Below are positions 21,529 through 33,500 of a DNA stretch of 64,000 bases, piece by piece. How positions within the stretch are numbered: the stretch's first letter is position 1; each line of letters opens with the position of its first letter. The notes beneath the pieces are model-generated. The model was given only the letters and a program-made list of their open reading frames with translations, made no database searches and was not told the DNA's origin. Source of the stretch: Limnephilus marmoratus (lineage: Eukaryota > Arthropoda > Insecta > Trichoptera > Limnephilidae). The stretch lies in the NCBI GenBank assembly GCA_917880885.1, contig OU862915.1, positions 33,302,676 through 33,366,675 of the forward strand, written 5' to 3'. The position numbers were made by a program, and so were the translations under genes.

Positions 21529-24500
21529 GTAAACATCGCTTTCTAGAACATTCGAAAGAACGATTATCAAAATAACTTTGGTAATCTTTTAGGATAGCTG
21601 GATATGCATAATACCTATATATATTTTTTAATTACACTTTATTCAACATAATTACCATAAAAGACGTCGGGGAATGTGGATAATGATGTATTTCCATTTT
21701 TTGGTTAAAATTTAAAAATTTCATGCGATTTGACTGTTTGGCTATGTTTTTATGTTTGTTTGTCGCATTGGACGTGGCCAGCAATTCTAAAAATTTATAT
21801 ACTTCATTATAAAAAAAAATGGTACTTATCGGTTCGGACTGGCCACGCTTATTACGAATAATTTTTAGAAAAAAACTTTAGATTCGCCTTAATTACTATA
21901 AAAGGAAACTTTTTGGCTTTGGGGCGGCGGAAAATAATGCATTTTATAACACAATTGTTGGTAAAAGGTTATTTATTTAAGAAAGTAAGTTCACAGATCA
22001 CATAATATGGTAAAAATAGTCACAATGTATCAATTCACTAATTAACTGAGCAAGGGATTGGAGGGAACCTTGCCGTTAGGCTTTGGGAACAACAAAAGCT
22101 GACTGTGGTTCTGCTTAGAGGGTCGTACCATAGGACGAAGTGCAACTAAGGCAGCAGTCGGGGGTCTGGTTGGTGCTTTACTTATGGTAGTAGAATACTC
22201 CTTAGAGGGTCGTACCAGAGGACGAAGCGCAACTAAGAGAGCGTACTAGCCAAGAGCGAGCTGCAGACGAACTGACTGATTTAGGGCGTGCAGCCTGTTA
22301 TATAGCCCATTCCTTGTTGCGGGGTGTGGTTTATGTAGCGGCTCGAGGGTGGGAGATGCGCAGAAGGCGTCGGCGCATCCTGGTTTGCTTAGGGGTGGGT
22401 GAGCAGGATGGCGCTGTACGGGGGAAAGAGATGGTGTAGTGGCAAGCGTAAAAACGGCGCGCTACATCCTCCCCCTCTGGATCGAGGAACGTCCCGTCGA
22501 AGATCCAGGTCTGTAGTAGCGTGGCGGCTACTTATTCTTCTTTGGTCGACCTCGTTTGCGTAGAGGAATAACCGGAGCCGGCAGCGGTGTCAAGTGCCCG
22601 TGGTATGGAGTCAGTGCTGAGGTGTGGTAGGTGCCTAGCGAGACATCTGGTGCTTCCATTGAAGCTACCTCGTAGCTCGTTGGTCCATGTTGCTTCAGGA
22701 TCAGGTAGGGGCCATCGCGTCGTGGTCCTAATTTTGCGCTGAAGCCTCTTGCGGCTTTGCTAAGAGCGTGGGAGTGGACAAAGACGTGATCTCCGGGCTG
22801 GTAATGGGGGTCTTCTCGCCTCTTGTTATCCACGTAATTCTTTTGTTTGTCTTGTTTCTCATCATTGTGGGTCCTGACAAGACGTAGGGTATCGGCTAGT
22901 TGTAGCAGATGCGGCGTTATCTCGGGGATGAAGTTTTCCGATAAGATAATGCTTCTCAAGTCTCTTCCGACGTCATCGGCTGACCTTAGCTCACGTCCAA
23001 ATGTGAGATAGGCAGCGAAGTATCCGGTGCTCTGACAGAACGCGGTATTCATGGCGAAGCGTATTGATGGAAGGCTTTCGGCCCATTTTCGGTGTTCTGT
23101 GCCAACCAGGATGGCTAGTTGGGGTTTGAGGTCTCGATTTTTCCTCTCGACAGGATTGGCCTCTAGGTGGTAGGCTGGTGTGAAGGTGTGCTTGATGTCC
23201 AGGCAGTAAGTCATCTGCTGCATCACGGCACTCACGAACTGGGTACCGTTGTCGCTTATCAGTCGGCGTGGGGTCCCGTAGCGTCAGGGGCGTGCACAGA
23301 AATTTTAGTGAGCTAGAGGGCTAAGACTGGAAAATACAACATTATTGATGTTGTTGTAGCTGAAAATGATTTTTATTTTTTTTCGAAATTTCGATTTTTT
23401 GTATGAAGATTTTTATCTAGCGTAGGCATACCTATAGGTATGCCTACCCTGAATAAAAAATCTTCATACAAAAAATCGAAATTTCGAAAAAAAATAAAAA
23501 TCATTTTCAGCTACAACAACATCAATAATGTTGTATTTTCCAGTCTTAGCCCTCTTGCTCACTAAAATTTCTGTGCACGCCCCTGCGTAGCGTAGGCATA
23601 CTTCATCAATCAGGACGCGGGCGCAGGTCTCGGCAGTCGCGTCTTTGAGGGGAAATAGTTCTATCCAGCGTGTGGCCACGTCTTCGATGATGAAGATCCA
23701 ATTCTTCCCATCCTCGGAAGTTGGGAGTGGTCCGAAGAGGTCGAAGGCTACTGTTTCAAACCTCTGGTTCATTACTGAAGTCTGTAGGAGGCCGGCGGGT
23801 TTTAGGTTTGATGGCTTGTATCTCTGGCACTCCAGACAGTTCTTGACGTATTTCTGTATGTAGGTCCGCATATTCTTCCAAAAGTATCGCCTGGCAATTC
23901 GTCGAATCGTGCGTTCTACTCCGTAATGCCCAGCGGTAGGGGCATCGTGATAGGCCATGAGTATTTGGTGTTGCTCATGCTCGGGGACGACTAGTTGAGC
24001 GTCCTCTTCTTCGATATCGGGTGCATATCGGTACAATACACCGTTTTGCATCAGGTAGCCCTTAGTTGTCCAGTAACTAAGGTCTTCGTTTGGATTGTTG
24101 GCTTCAAAACACTCGATAATTTTCTTCAATGCAGTGTCTTTCAATTGTTCTCTGCGGATGTCAGCCGCGTTGGAACGTCGAGGGTTATCGTGCATAGTGC
24201 GCAAATAGAGGGTGGGTCTTCAAGTAATGGTGGTCGTGATAGTGTGTCCGCCACCAGGTTTGAGCGTCCAGGTGTGTATTGGATTTTCAGGTTGTAGGGT
24301 TGAAGCTGCAGGGCCCATCTTGCAAGGCGACCTGTGGGAGACTTTAACGTCATTAACCACTTCAACGCTTGGTGGTCGGTAACCACGGTGATTGCTGTTC
24401 CTTCAATGTATCCTCGGAACTTTGCAACTGCCCATACGACTGCTAGGGCTTCTCGTTCTGTGGTAGAATAGTTCCTCTCCGCTGGTAGTAGCAGGCGGCT

Positions 24501-27500
24501 CGCGTATTCTACCGGATGTTCTTCTAGTCCCTCCCCCTGGACCAAAACTGCTCCTATTGCGTAGCTGCTTGCGTCCGACTTATGATGAATTCCTTGCTTC
24601 CATCGGCTTGTCGTAGTATGGGGGCGCTAGTGAGTAGTGCTTTCAGGGTGTCGAAAGCATTCTGCTGTGGGGATTTCCATTCCCAGGTGGCGTCTTTCTT
24701 TATCAAGTCGCTGAGTGGCTTGGCGGTTTTGGCGAACTCGGGTACAAATCGCCTATACCAGGAGCATGTCTGAAGAAATGTCTGTAGCTGTTTGACATTG
24801 TTTGGCTCCTTCATTTTAGAGATCGCCTCTATCTTCTCCGGATTGGTGCTGATTCCTCCGGGGGTTATTACGTGTCCTAGATATTTTATGCTTGGACAGC
24901 AGAAGTGGCATTTAACTCGATTTGCAGTGAGATTAAATTCTCGTAGCTTGGTGAACACCTGTTGTAGATCGGCGAGGTGTTTATCGAAGGTGGGCGAAAG
25001 TATGATTATATCGTCCAGGTATGCTAGGATATTGACTTCATCTAGCTCGATCTTAAGTCGGTCAATCATGCGCTGGAACGTCCCGGGCGCATTGCGAAGT
25101 CCAAATGGCATCTTCAAGAAGCGGTAGAGTCCGAATGGGGTTATAAAGGCCGTCTTGTCACGGTCTTTCTCCAGTATCTTGATCTGCCAGTAGCCAGATC
25201 GTAGGTCTACTGTAGACATAAAGTTTGACTGCTTTGCCGAGTGTAGCAGGTCATCCATTCTGGGCAGGGGGTACACGTCTGGTACCGTTATCGCATTGAG
25301 AAGGCGAAAATCAATACAGATGCGCTTGTTTCCGTCTTTTTTGGGCACCATAACCACAGGTGCGGCCCACGGTGAATCTGCTTCTTCTATAATCCCTTGG
25401 GTTAACATACTGTTAATCTCGGCGCGGAGTTCTGCTTGGCGGGCTGGCGAGAGCCTGTAAGGGGCTACTGAAATCGGCGGGTGTTGTCCGGTCTCGATTC
25501 GGTGCTCAATTTTTGTCGTAGATGACAGGGTGGCCGAGAAGACAGCAGCGTTGTCGCACAGCAGGCGGTCCAGCTGGTCCCTCTGGGTAGGTATAAGGTG
25601 GGTGGCTTCATCTGGTCGGAGGCTTAGTATTTCGGCGTCCAAGGCACAGAGCTCCACTTCATTTCTGGATTTTCTTGGGGAGTCATCGAAGAGCCGATAG
25701 GAGTGTATCATTACCTCCCTTAGGGCGTCTTCCTCCATCGCGTCCTCGGGAAACAGCTCATTCAGGGCTATCATCTTAGCCCAAATGTTAGTGCGAGGTG
25801 GTGTCTGTGAGAGAGGGCTCATGAACGGTGGCACGTAGATCTCACATTCATTGTCCTGTGCTGGTGGGGCGGGCAGACGAACCTTAGGCGGTGTCTGTGG
25901 GAAAGGACTCATGAACGGCGGCACGTAGATCTCGCATTCATTGTCCTGTACTGGTGGGGCGGGTAGGCAAACCTTAGGGAGTTTGTGTGCTCTCACTTCT
26001 CCTATCTCGCCAGTCTTTTGACGTTGTCGAATACCTCGGTTTGGTGGTATGGCGTCATTTTCCATATGCAGCATATACCGTACTTCGGGGCTGTCCGTGA
26101 ATGCCCATGCGCGCTGGGGAATGTTTATATCGATCCCCGCGTCTTCGATAAAATCGACGCCTAGGAGTGTTCGATTCTCGTGTCCTCCTGGGAGCACGAT
26201 GAAGCTGGTGGGTATCTGTCGGCCTCTTAGTGTCAAGGTGGCGGCTATTGTCTCGACCTCCTGACGTTTAGGGACACCATCTGCCAATACGATGTCCATG
26301 ATGGTTCGCTGGGTTCTGAAATTTTGAGCGATTAGCCGCCGGTGTAGCTCAGCTGATGCTACGCTCAATTTTGCTCCGGTGTCTACGTGAGCAGTGCCCA
26401 GGAAGTTTCCAATCCCGATGTGTAGTATAGGTCTCGCTCGGGGAAGGCCTATTTCATGTATCGAGCAAAAATCGGCTCGTGGGTGAGGGGTGTCTATTCT
26501 CCCTTGGCTGCATTGCGGGCACTTGCTTCTTACCACGCCTGGTTTACCGCAACCGTAGCATGCGAACTTCGCATCACTGGGTGTCTCCAGCTTCTTGACT
26601 GGAGGAGTGTACTTTACGTGCGCTCCTGTATCGTAGCGGGAACGGCACTCCTCGGAACGGTGCCCAAATCTGCGGCAGTTAGTGCAGCGTAGGCGGCCGT
26701 CTGTTCGGTTTTCCATCGCGCGTAGTGGGACGGTCTTCGTGCTCTCGTACAGGCTTTCTTCCGCTGCACGGGCTTTTTGTAGTAGTTCGGCGAAGGTATT
26801 GATCGCTTCGCGCGGCACTCTGTCTCGTATCCGGATATTCAGTTGTCCGAATATTAGGTCTATCTGGACCTTCTCTGGATGGCTGGGCGGTGGTAGCTCC
26901 GCGAGTAACATCCGCTGCTTAGCAATGAACACATCGGTTGACGTTAATGCGTCTTGCTTGCATAAAAATATCTCTGTGTACACTTTGTACGCTGGCTTCT
27001 TAGGGGCGAAAGCATGCCTGAGGAGGGTCGTTGCGCTCTCCCAGTCTCGTACTTTTCCTTTTATGCCGAGCCACCAAGCGGCGGCGTCTTTCGTAAGCAG
27101 CAGTGGTAATCCTTCCAGAGCGCTTGCGTCTTCGATGTTCTCGGCGCACTTGAAGATGGATGCGGCGGCAATAAAACTCTCGACCGCACTCCTGTCTCTG
27201 GTACCATCGAAGCGTGCCGTACAGGTGGTGAATGTACCCGTACGTGTTGGTTCCGACTGCATCCGCTTCATGGAGTTCATTAGTTCCGCGAACTGCTCCT
27301 GCGTGAAGCAGATGCCAGCACTTTCCTTGGCCTGCATTGTGAAACGAGGGCTTCGACGTGGTAGCGACGAAATTTTGTAGATGCACTGATTTTAATTTTC
27401 ACTTTATGTGTCTGGCCACTAAGTTGGGCGCCAGTTTTATAACACAATTGTTGGTAAAAGGTTATTTATTTAAGAAAGTAAGTTCACAGATCACATAATA

Positions 27501-30500
27501 TGGTAAAAATAGTCACAATGTATCAATTCACTAATTGACTGAGCAAGGGATCGGAGGGAACCTTGCCGTTAGGCTTTGGGAACAACAAAAGCTGACTGTG
27601 GTTCTGCTTAGAGGGTCGTACCATAGGACGAAGCTCAACTAAGGCAGCAGTCGGGGGTCTGGTTGGTGCTTTACTTATGGTAGTAGAATACTCCTTAGAG
27701 GGTCGTGCCAGAGGACGAAGCGCAACTAAGAGAGCGTACTAGCCAAGAGCGAGCTGCAGACGAACTGCCTAATTTAGGGCGCGCAGCCTGTTATATAGCC
27801 CATTCCTTGTTGCGGGGTGTGGTTTATGTAGCGGCTCGAGGGTGGGAGATGCGCAGAAGGCGTCGGCGCATCCTGGTTTGCTTAGGGGTGGGTGAGCAGG
27901 ATGGCGCTGTACGGGGGAAAGAGATGGTGTAGTGGCAAGCGTAAAAACGGCGCGCTACAATTTTAATTTTCAATTGCATAAAACCAAAATTCACTTCGCA
28001 AACCGACGCAGCGAAAATCCGCGGCCGTAACTGTCACTGTTATGGACTGTAGCCGACTTCGTGGGATACCTACATGAAATACCGCAAATCACAAACCTAG
28101 CGTAGCCGCTAAACCACTTGAAAACTGGGATGTTTTTCTTGCGTTGACGCGAGTAGGCGTTATAAAGGGGCACATTCTTTTGTATCACAAACCATGTTAC
28201 ACAAACAAGCCCGCTAGACAAATTTCATAATTACGCGCCTTACCCACGAAGTCGGCTACAGTCGTATTAGCTCTTGTTTACCAAGGATACCAACATAACA
28301 GTGACAGTTACGGCCGCGGATTTTTGCTGGGTCGGTTCGCGAAGTGAATTTTGGTTTTATGCAATTGAAAATTAAAATGCATTATTTTCTGCCGCCCCAA
28401 AGCCAAAAAGTTTCCTTTTATAGTAATTAAGGCGAATCTAAAGTTTTTTTCTAAAAATTATTCGTAATAAGCGTGGCCAGTCCGAACCGATATTTACCAA
28501 AAAAATAAGGTAATTATTTACCTATCTGCCACACTTTTTGGCACAGATTATTAAAATTACAGTTGCCCCTTTGAAAAGTCATTAATTTTTTACAAAACCG
28601 GGACCAGCTCATTTTACACTAAAAAAAATAATTTTTTACCCCAGTAGATAGGTAATAATTAGATGTAATTAATTCCGTGAGCGGAAATTGAAAAAAATGT
28701 ATATTATCGTTAATTTCTTAAATTTAAAAATACGAAAATGTCATTTTTCAATGACCTCCATATTGTAAATTACAGCGGTAAATATGCACTTTTTCACGAA
28801 AAAACACTTTGCAGAAGTTGAATAATTGTTATCGTTATATTGCGGCCAATCTGTCACACAAGTCCGCTAGACAAACCCTGCTTTGCCAGACAAACCATTT
28901 GAAAACGTAGGCTGTTTTTTAAAATAAAGATAATATTCACAAGCCCGCTAGACAAACCCTGCTTTGCCAGACAAACCATTTAAAAACGTAGGCTGTTTTT
29001 TAAAATAAAGATAACAACATGGAGGTCATTGAAAAATGACATTTTCGTATTTTAAATTTAAGAAATTGACGATAATATACATTATTTTCAATTTCCGCTC
29101 ACGGAATTAATTACATCTAATTATTACCTATCTACTGGGGTATATATTTATTTTTTTTTGTCCAAAATGAGCTGGTCCCGGCTTTGTAAAAATTTACCGA
29201 AAAGTCATTAAAATTATGAAAAAAAAGAAAATAACCCAACCTAACTTCCCATTTGACCAATTTTTTTTTTTTCATCACTTTGAATGACGTTTTAGGATTG
29301 GTGAAGTTGTAAGTCTGGTCACCGGAAATTACATTTTGTTTTAACAATTACTACAAGAAACAACTATTTACGTGCACTAAATAGTTTTTAGTTTGGTTTA
29401 ATTAAGTCATTTATTCTTATTTAGATTGAAACGAAACTTTCGTAAAAGTAAAATTCATAAAGAAAAAATCCAAAATGGCGGCAGAGGAATCATTTTATAA
29501 GGAAAATTTTGAACTCCGAATGAATGACCAAGGAATTTTAATGTATCTTTTACCATATCCCGGCGTAAATAGTTGTTTCTTGTAGTAATTATCTTGAAAT
29601 GGTGTGTAATTTCCAAAATCTGTGCTTATTAAAAGTGCAGCGGTTATTGAATATTTACCAAAATAATAAATAGGTACCTAATTCCAAATAAGAAATTAAT
29701 ATTTTTCTACTATTTAGTGAATTCTTCAAGAATGAGATTTCCGAAACCTATCCAGCACGCATCAGCACCAACAAACAAGTTTATAGCTGGGTAACTTTTG
29801 TGTTAAATAAACATTTTATTTTGAACAGGGAGTAGACCTGACAAACATAATAAAAGATTTAATTCTTTCGGGCAAGCCGGACAACCATATTGTAGCAGTC
29901 ACCATTAGAAATATCTCCAAACTTATATCTGAAGAAACTTTGAATAAGGAACAGCTGATCAAAGATTTGGAAGTTCTCAAAGTAAGTACATTTACTTATT
30001 TACCTAATAATAGTTGACCTGTTTGGGTCACAGGAAAAAGAAGGGGGGAGAGGAAGGAGGTGGAAAAGGTTGGGAAGTACCTAGCTATTCAGATCTCTTC
30101 TCCTAAGTTATTATTTGTCCGAGAGACCATTTTAGTTTTTGTTCAATTTCCACTTTAAAATAAAAATTGATAGTTAATTACATCACTAAGAATTATTTAA
30201 ACTAATGAGACCTTTACATTTACGGAAAAAGTTTTATCTTAAACACTTATCATAATGTTTCATTGAAATAATGAAAGAAAACCTTCTCCTCCTGTCAAAT
30301 TTTCTAATGGTCTGTTGGACAAATACAAACTTAGGCGACTGGTGACTAAAAACTACTTTGGGGATGTACCCCCCTCATGGCCTATCCATGGGATGCCGTG
30401 TAGAGGGTATTTTTTGGGAGAGAAAGGGGAGGAAGTTCTGAGAAGAAAGGTATGAAGGGTGGGTTGGAATTTGGGGGTCGATTTGTCTAGAAGCGACGGG

Positions 30501-33500
30501 CGTATTAGTCCATCCCTCCCACTGGGTTGCAAGGTGATGGGTAAAAAGAGTCTGGCTGAAGAGGTGTAGGTTAGGTCTCTCTCGACTATTCTCTCCCGAT
30601 CCGGCCCTCCACGGAATAGGTGGGCAAACGTATTGGCCGCCAAGACCTAGACAAACCTCACCCCATGAACCCGTTCACCCCTGCTCAGTCACCAAAAGCA
30701 GCAAATTACTTAGGGTGACCTAAGGCAGGTGTTTTGGTTATTCTATAAATGGTTCCCGGGGCAGCAGTACCCACACCCGCCTCTCAACTGCAATTTCAAG
30801 CAACATTTCTTGGTGGTTCATTTAATGGTTCATAAATGGATTCTTTCACCAGGGTGATACTAAGAGTATCTACCACACAGTCTAGATCTACATGGATAAA
30901 TGGGGTCACTAATAAGGTATCTGTCTAATATATTTGAAAAGTTTCTGTGTTCTGTGTTAATACTTGATTTAGAATCCAGGATTCCACGCCATTAACAAAA
31001 GAATACAGAAAACATAAGTTTGAACTATTCCCAACCCTCCTCCTACCCATCTCATTTTCCTCATCACTACCTTCAGCCTCACAATATTGGGGATTGGGGA
31101 TGGCCATAGTAATCCTAGCTTCGGACAGTTATTCACATAAAAGTAAAATAAAGTATTTATACATATATTGTTCTGTAAATATTAACTTGTTGATCGTTTC
31201 CAGTCTGAATGCGACAAAGACCTGTTGGCCCACAAGCTGATGGCGAGTAAGGAAGGGGCCTATCCGGTCCTAGTCTCCTGTCTGAAGAACAGCTGCGCAG
31301 ATAAATCTGTTATCCTGGCTGCTCTGAAGGCTATTATCTCCCTTATGGATGGGCAACCTGATATTTTAACTAGCGAAGGCATTGATACCATGAACAGGTA
31401 AATTAAATATACCATACTACAACAATCATTATTGCTCCTTGCGATAACTATGAAGTCATTTTAGATAATTCATATCAACAACAACAGCAAATTTTGACAT
31501 AATTTATACCAAAAATCTCATAGCGTTTTTTGTCATTTTCCACTACTTGGATTATTTTCGATTGGATATATATTTCAAAACGATTATTTACATCAAAAGG
31601 TGTGCGATGTGTTTGGTGTGCGATGTGTTTGGTGTGCCCGGGTTCTTGGGGTTTGTCTAGGTCTTGGTGGCGGATGCGTCTGTCCACCTGCTGCATGGCG
31701 GGCCGGATCGAGAAAGACTGTTTGAGGGAGGCTTTTTGACCTTTCCAGCCGCCTTGCACCGCAGTTGGAGAGAATGATTCATATTTCCGTCACTCCCGGA
31801 CTCACCCCTTATACCTTTTCCTTCCCAGATATTCCTATCCTTTGCTTCCTTAAAAAGACCCTCCACACAGTATCCCCTAAGACAGGGGTCGGAATAAGTG
31901 ACTCATGAGCCACATGCGGCTCTTTGCATAGATGTTGTCCATATCGCTATACATATGTATATTACATATATGCGACTCTCTGGTCTTTTGTTATCCTGTT
32001 TCCATGACAATTTGGCTCTTCTCACTTGACAAACTGCCGACCCCTGCCGTAAGATAACAGAGGCCCTGAGGGAAATTATCTTCCTCAGGGCCTCCTGTGT
32101 GAAGGTAATGTAAAAAAAAAGTGTGTTTTTACCATGTCGCAAATTTAGAAAGTCTTGATCAAATCACACCTTTCTCGTCTTTTTTTTAACATTGGTAATC
32201 TTGGTTCCTTTAGTCCCGTGGTCGCCAAACTGTGGCGATTTTTGTGCGGCCCGCACAAATACATGCCGTTTTCTTTTTAAATACATATTTTTTCATGTAT
32301 ATTAACTCAATATACATGAAATTTTTAAACTCCCACCTTGTTTTTGAACACATCCTTAGTCGATTTTGAATGCGCGCTTGGTGTACGTCATAGTAACGCC
32401 CCCTTACGGGCGTTTGAGACTTTCAGGAGGGCAATAGAAGACCCAAAGTAAATTAGAGGGCGTTGAGATGGCACACTGAGTGCGTGGGCAGGTAAAAAAT
32501 ATGGTGACTGGACAACTCAGAATGAAACCAACTCAGAAGCACCTCAGAAAGGTCATTAAGAGTGATGATAAAAAAAAATAAAAAAATGGTTAAACAGTTA
32601 AGTTAGGTTAGGGTTACTGGCTATTTTAAAATGATTTTTTCATAGCTTTTAATGATATCTTTGAGGTGTTTCTGAGTTGGCATGGAACCAAAAAGCAATT
32701 TGGGAGGCGGGAATGGGTACCGCCGCCCCGGGAACCTTTATTGGATAACCAACACCTCTGCCATAGGTCATCCCAAGTGGTTCGCTACGTTTGGTGATTT
32801 AGCAGGGGTGCCCGGGTTCATGGGGTGAGGTTTGTCTAGGTCTTGGAGGCGGATGACCAAGACACACTGAACCCCAGATTCCTACCCACCCCTTAAACCC
32901 TTTTCCTTCCCAGAACTCTCCTCTCCTTCCTTTCCTTAAAAAAAACCCTCCACACAGCATCCCCAAAGATGACATAGGCCCTGAGGGAAATTGTTTTCCT
33001 CAGGGCCTCCTGTGTGGAGCTCACGTAAAAAAAAAAAAAAAAAAATATATAGTCTAAAAATGACAAAAAACACGCTAATCACGTATCTACTAATAAAGCA
33101 AAATAAACTTTAATATTGGTTAATTTTTGTTATTGTATGTATTGTAATCATTTTTATCACGGTGCGAAAATTCACATATTTCGGTAGTTTGGGAAGTGGA
33201 TAAAAATTGCCAATATATATCATGAATACAAGAAGGAAGGAGGTGGTAGCAACATACAAAAGAATTACTTTTTTAACTCGCTAAACAAAAAGGCACAACA
33301 TAAACCCCCTCCCCTCCCAAATTCATAAGTGTGCGGCCCGCGGTGATACCTCACATTGCCCTATGTGGCCCTTGACCAGAAAAGTGTGACGAATGCTGCT
33401 TTAGTCTGTCTTCATATTGCCGATCTTTCATGTGTTTTTGTAAATCTCTTTTTTTTTAAATGTTTCTTTTTATAATATAGTAAAAATGTATAATTAGAGT

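Larger units (their letters stand above)
21946..27959 (-). mobile_element. Gypsy-2: full-length but broken Ty3/Gypsy element
   Basis: LTRs of about 521 bp lie at 21946-22466 and 27439-27959. A probable 5-bp target duplication ATTTT (21941-21945 and 27960-27964) restores the FB arm sequence when the element is removed. The LTRs differ at roughly 7-8 sites, so it is older than Gypsy-1. Order on the minus strand: 5' LTR, primer site, gag-pol, polypurine tract, 3' LTR. Gag-pol is broken by two frameshifts and a hAT MITE. The inner LTR edge is uncertain by about 4 bp, because TTTT precedes both copies. Confidence 0.9.
21821..28498. mobile_element. FB long-TIR element containing Gypsy-2
   Basis: The left end GGTACTTATCGGTTCGGACTG is mirrored at 28478-28498. 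Arms of at least 125 bp are nearly perfect reverse complements. An 8-bp duplication AAAAAAAT (21813-21820 and 28499-28506) flanks it, weak because it is A-rich. Without Gypsy-2 the element is about 660 bp. Its arms match the 1430-bp element at 45400-46829 and a partial copy at 38465. Confidence 0.8.
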
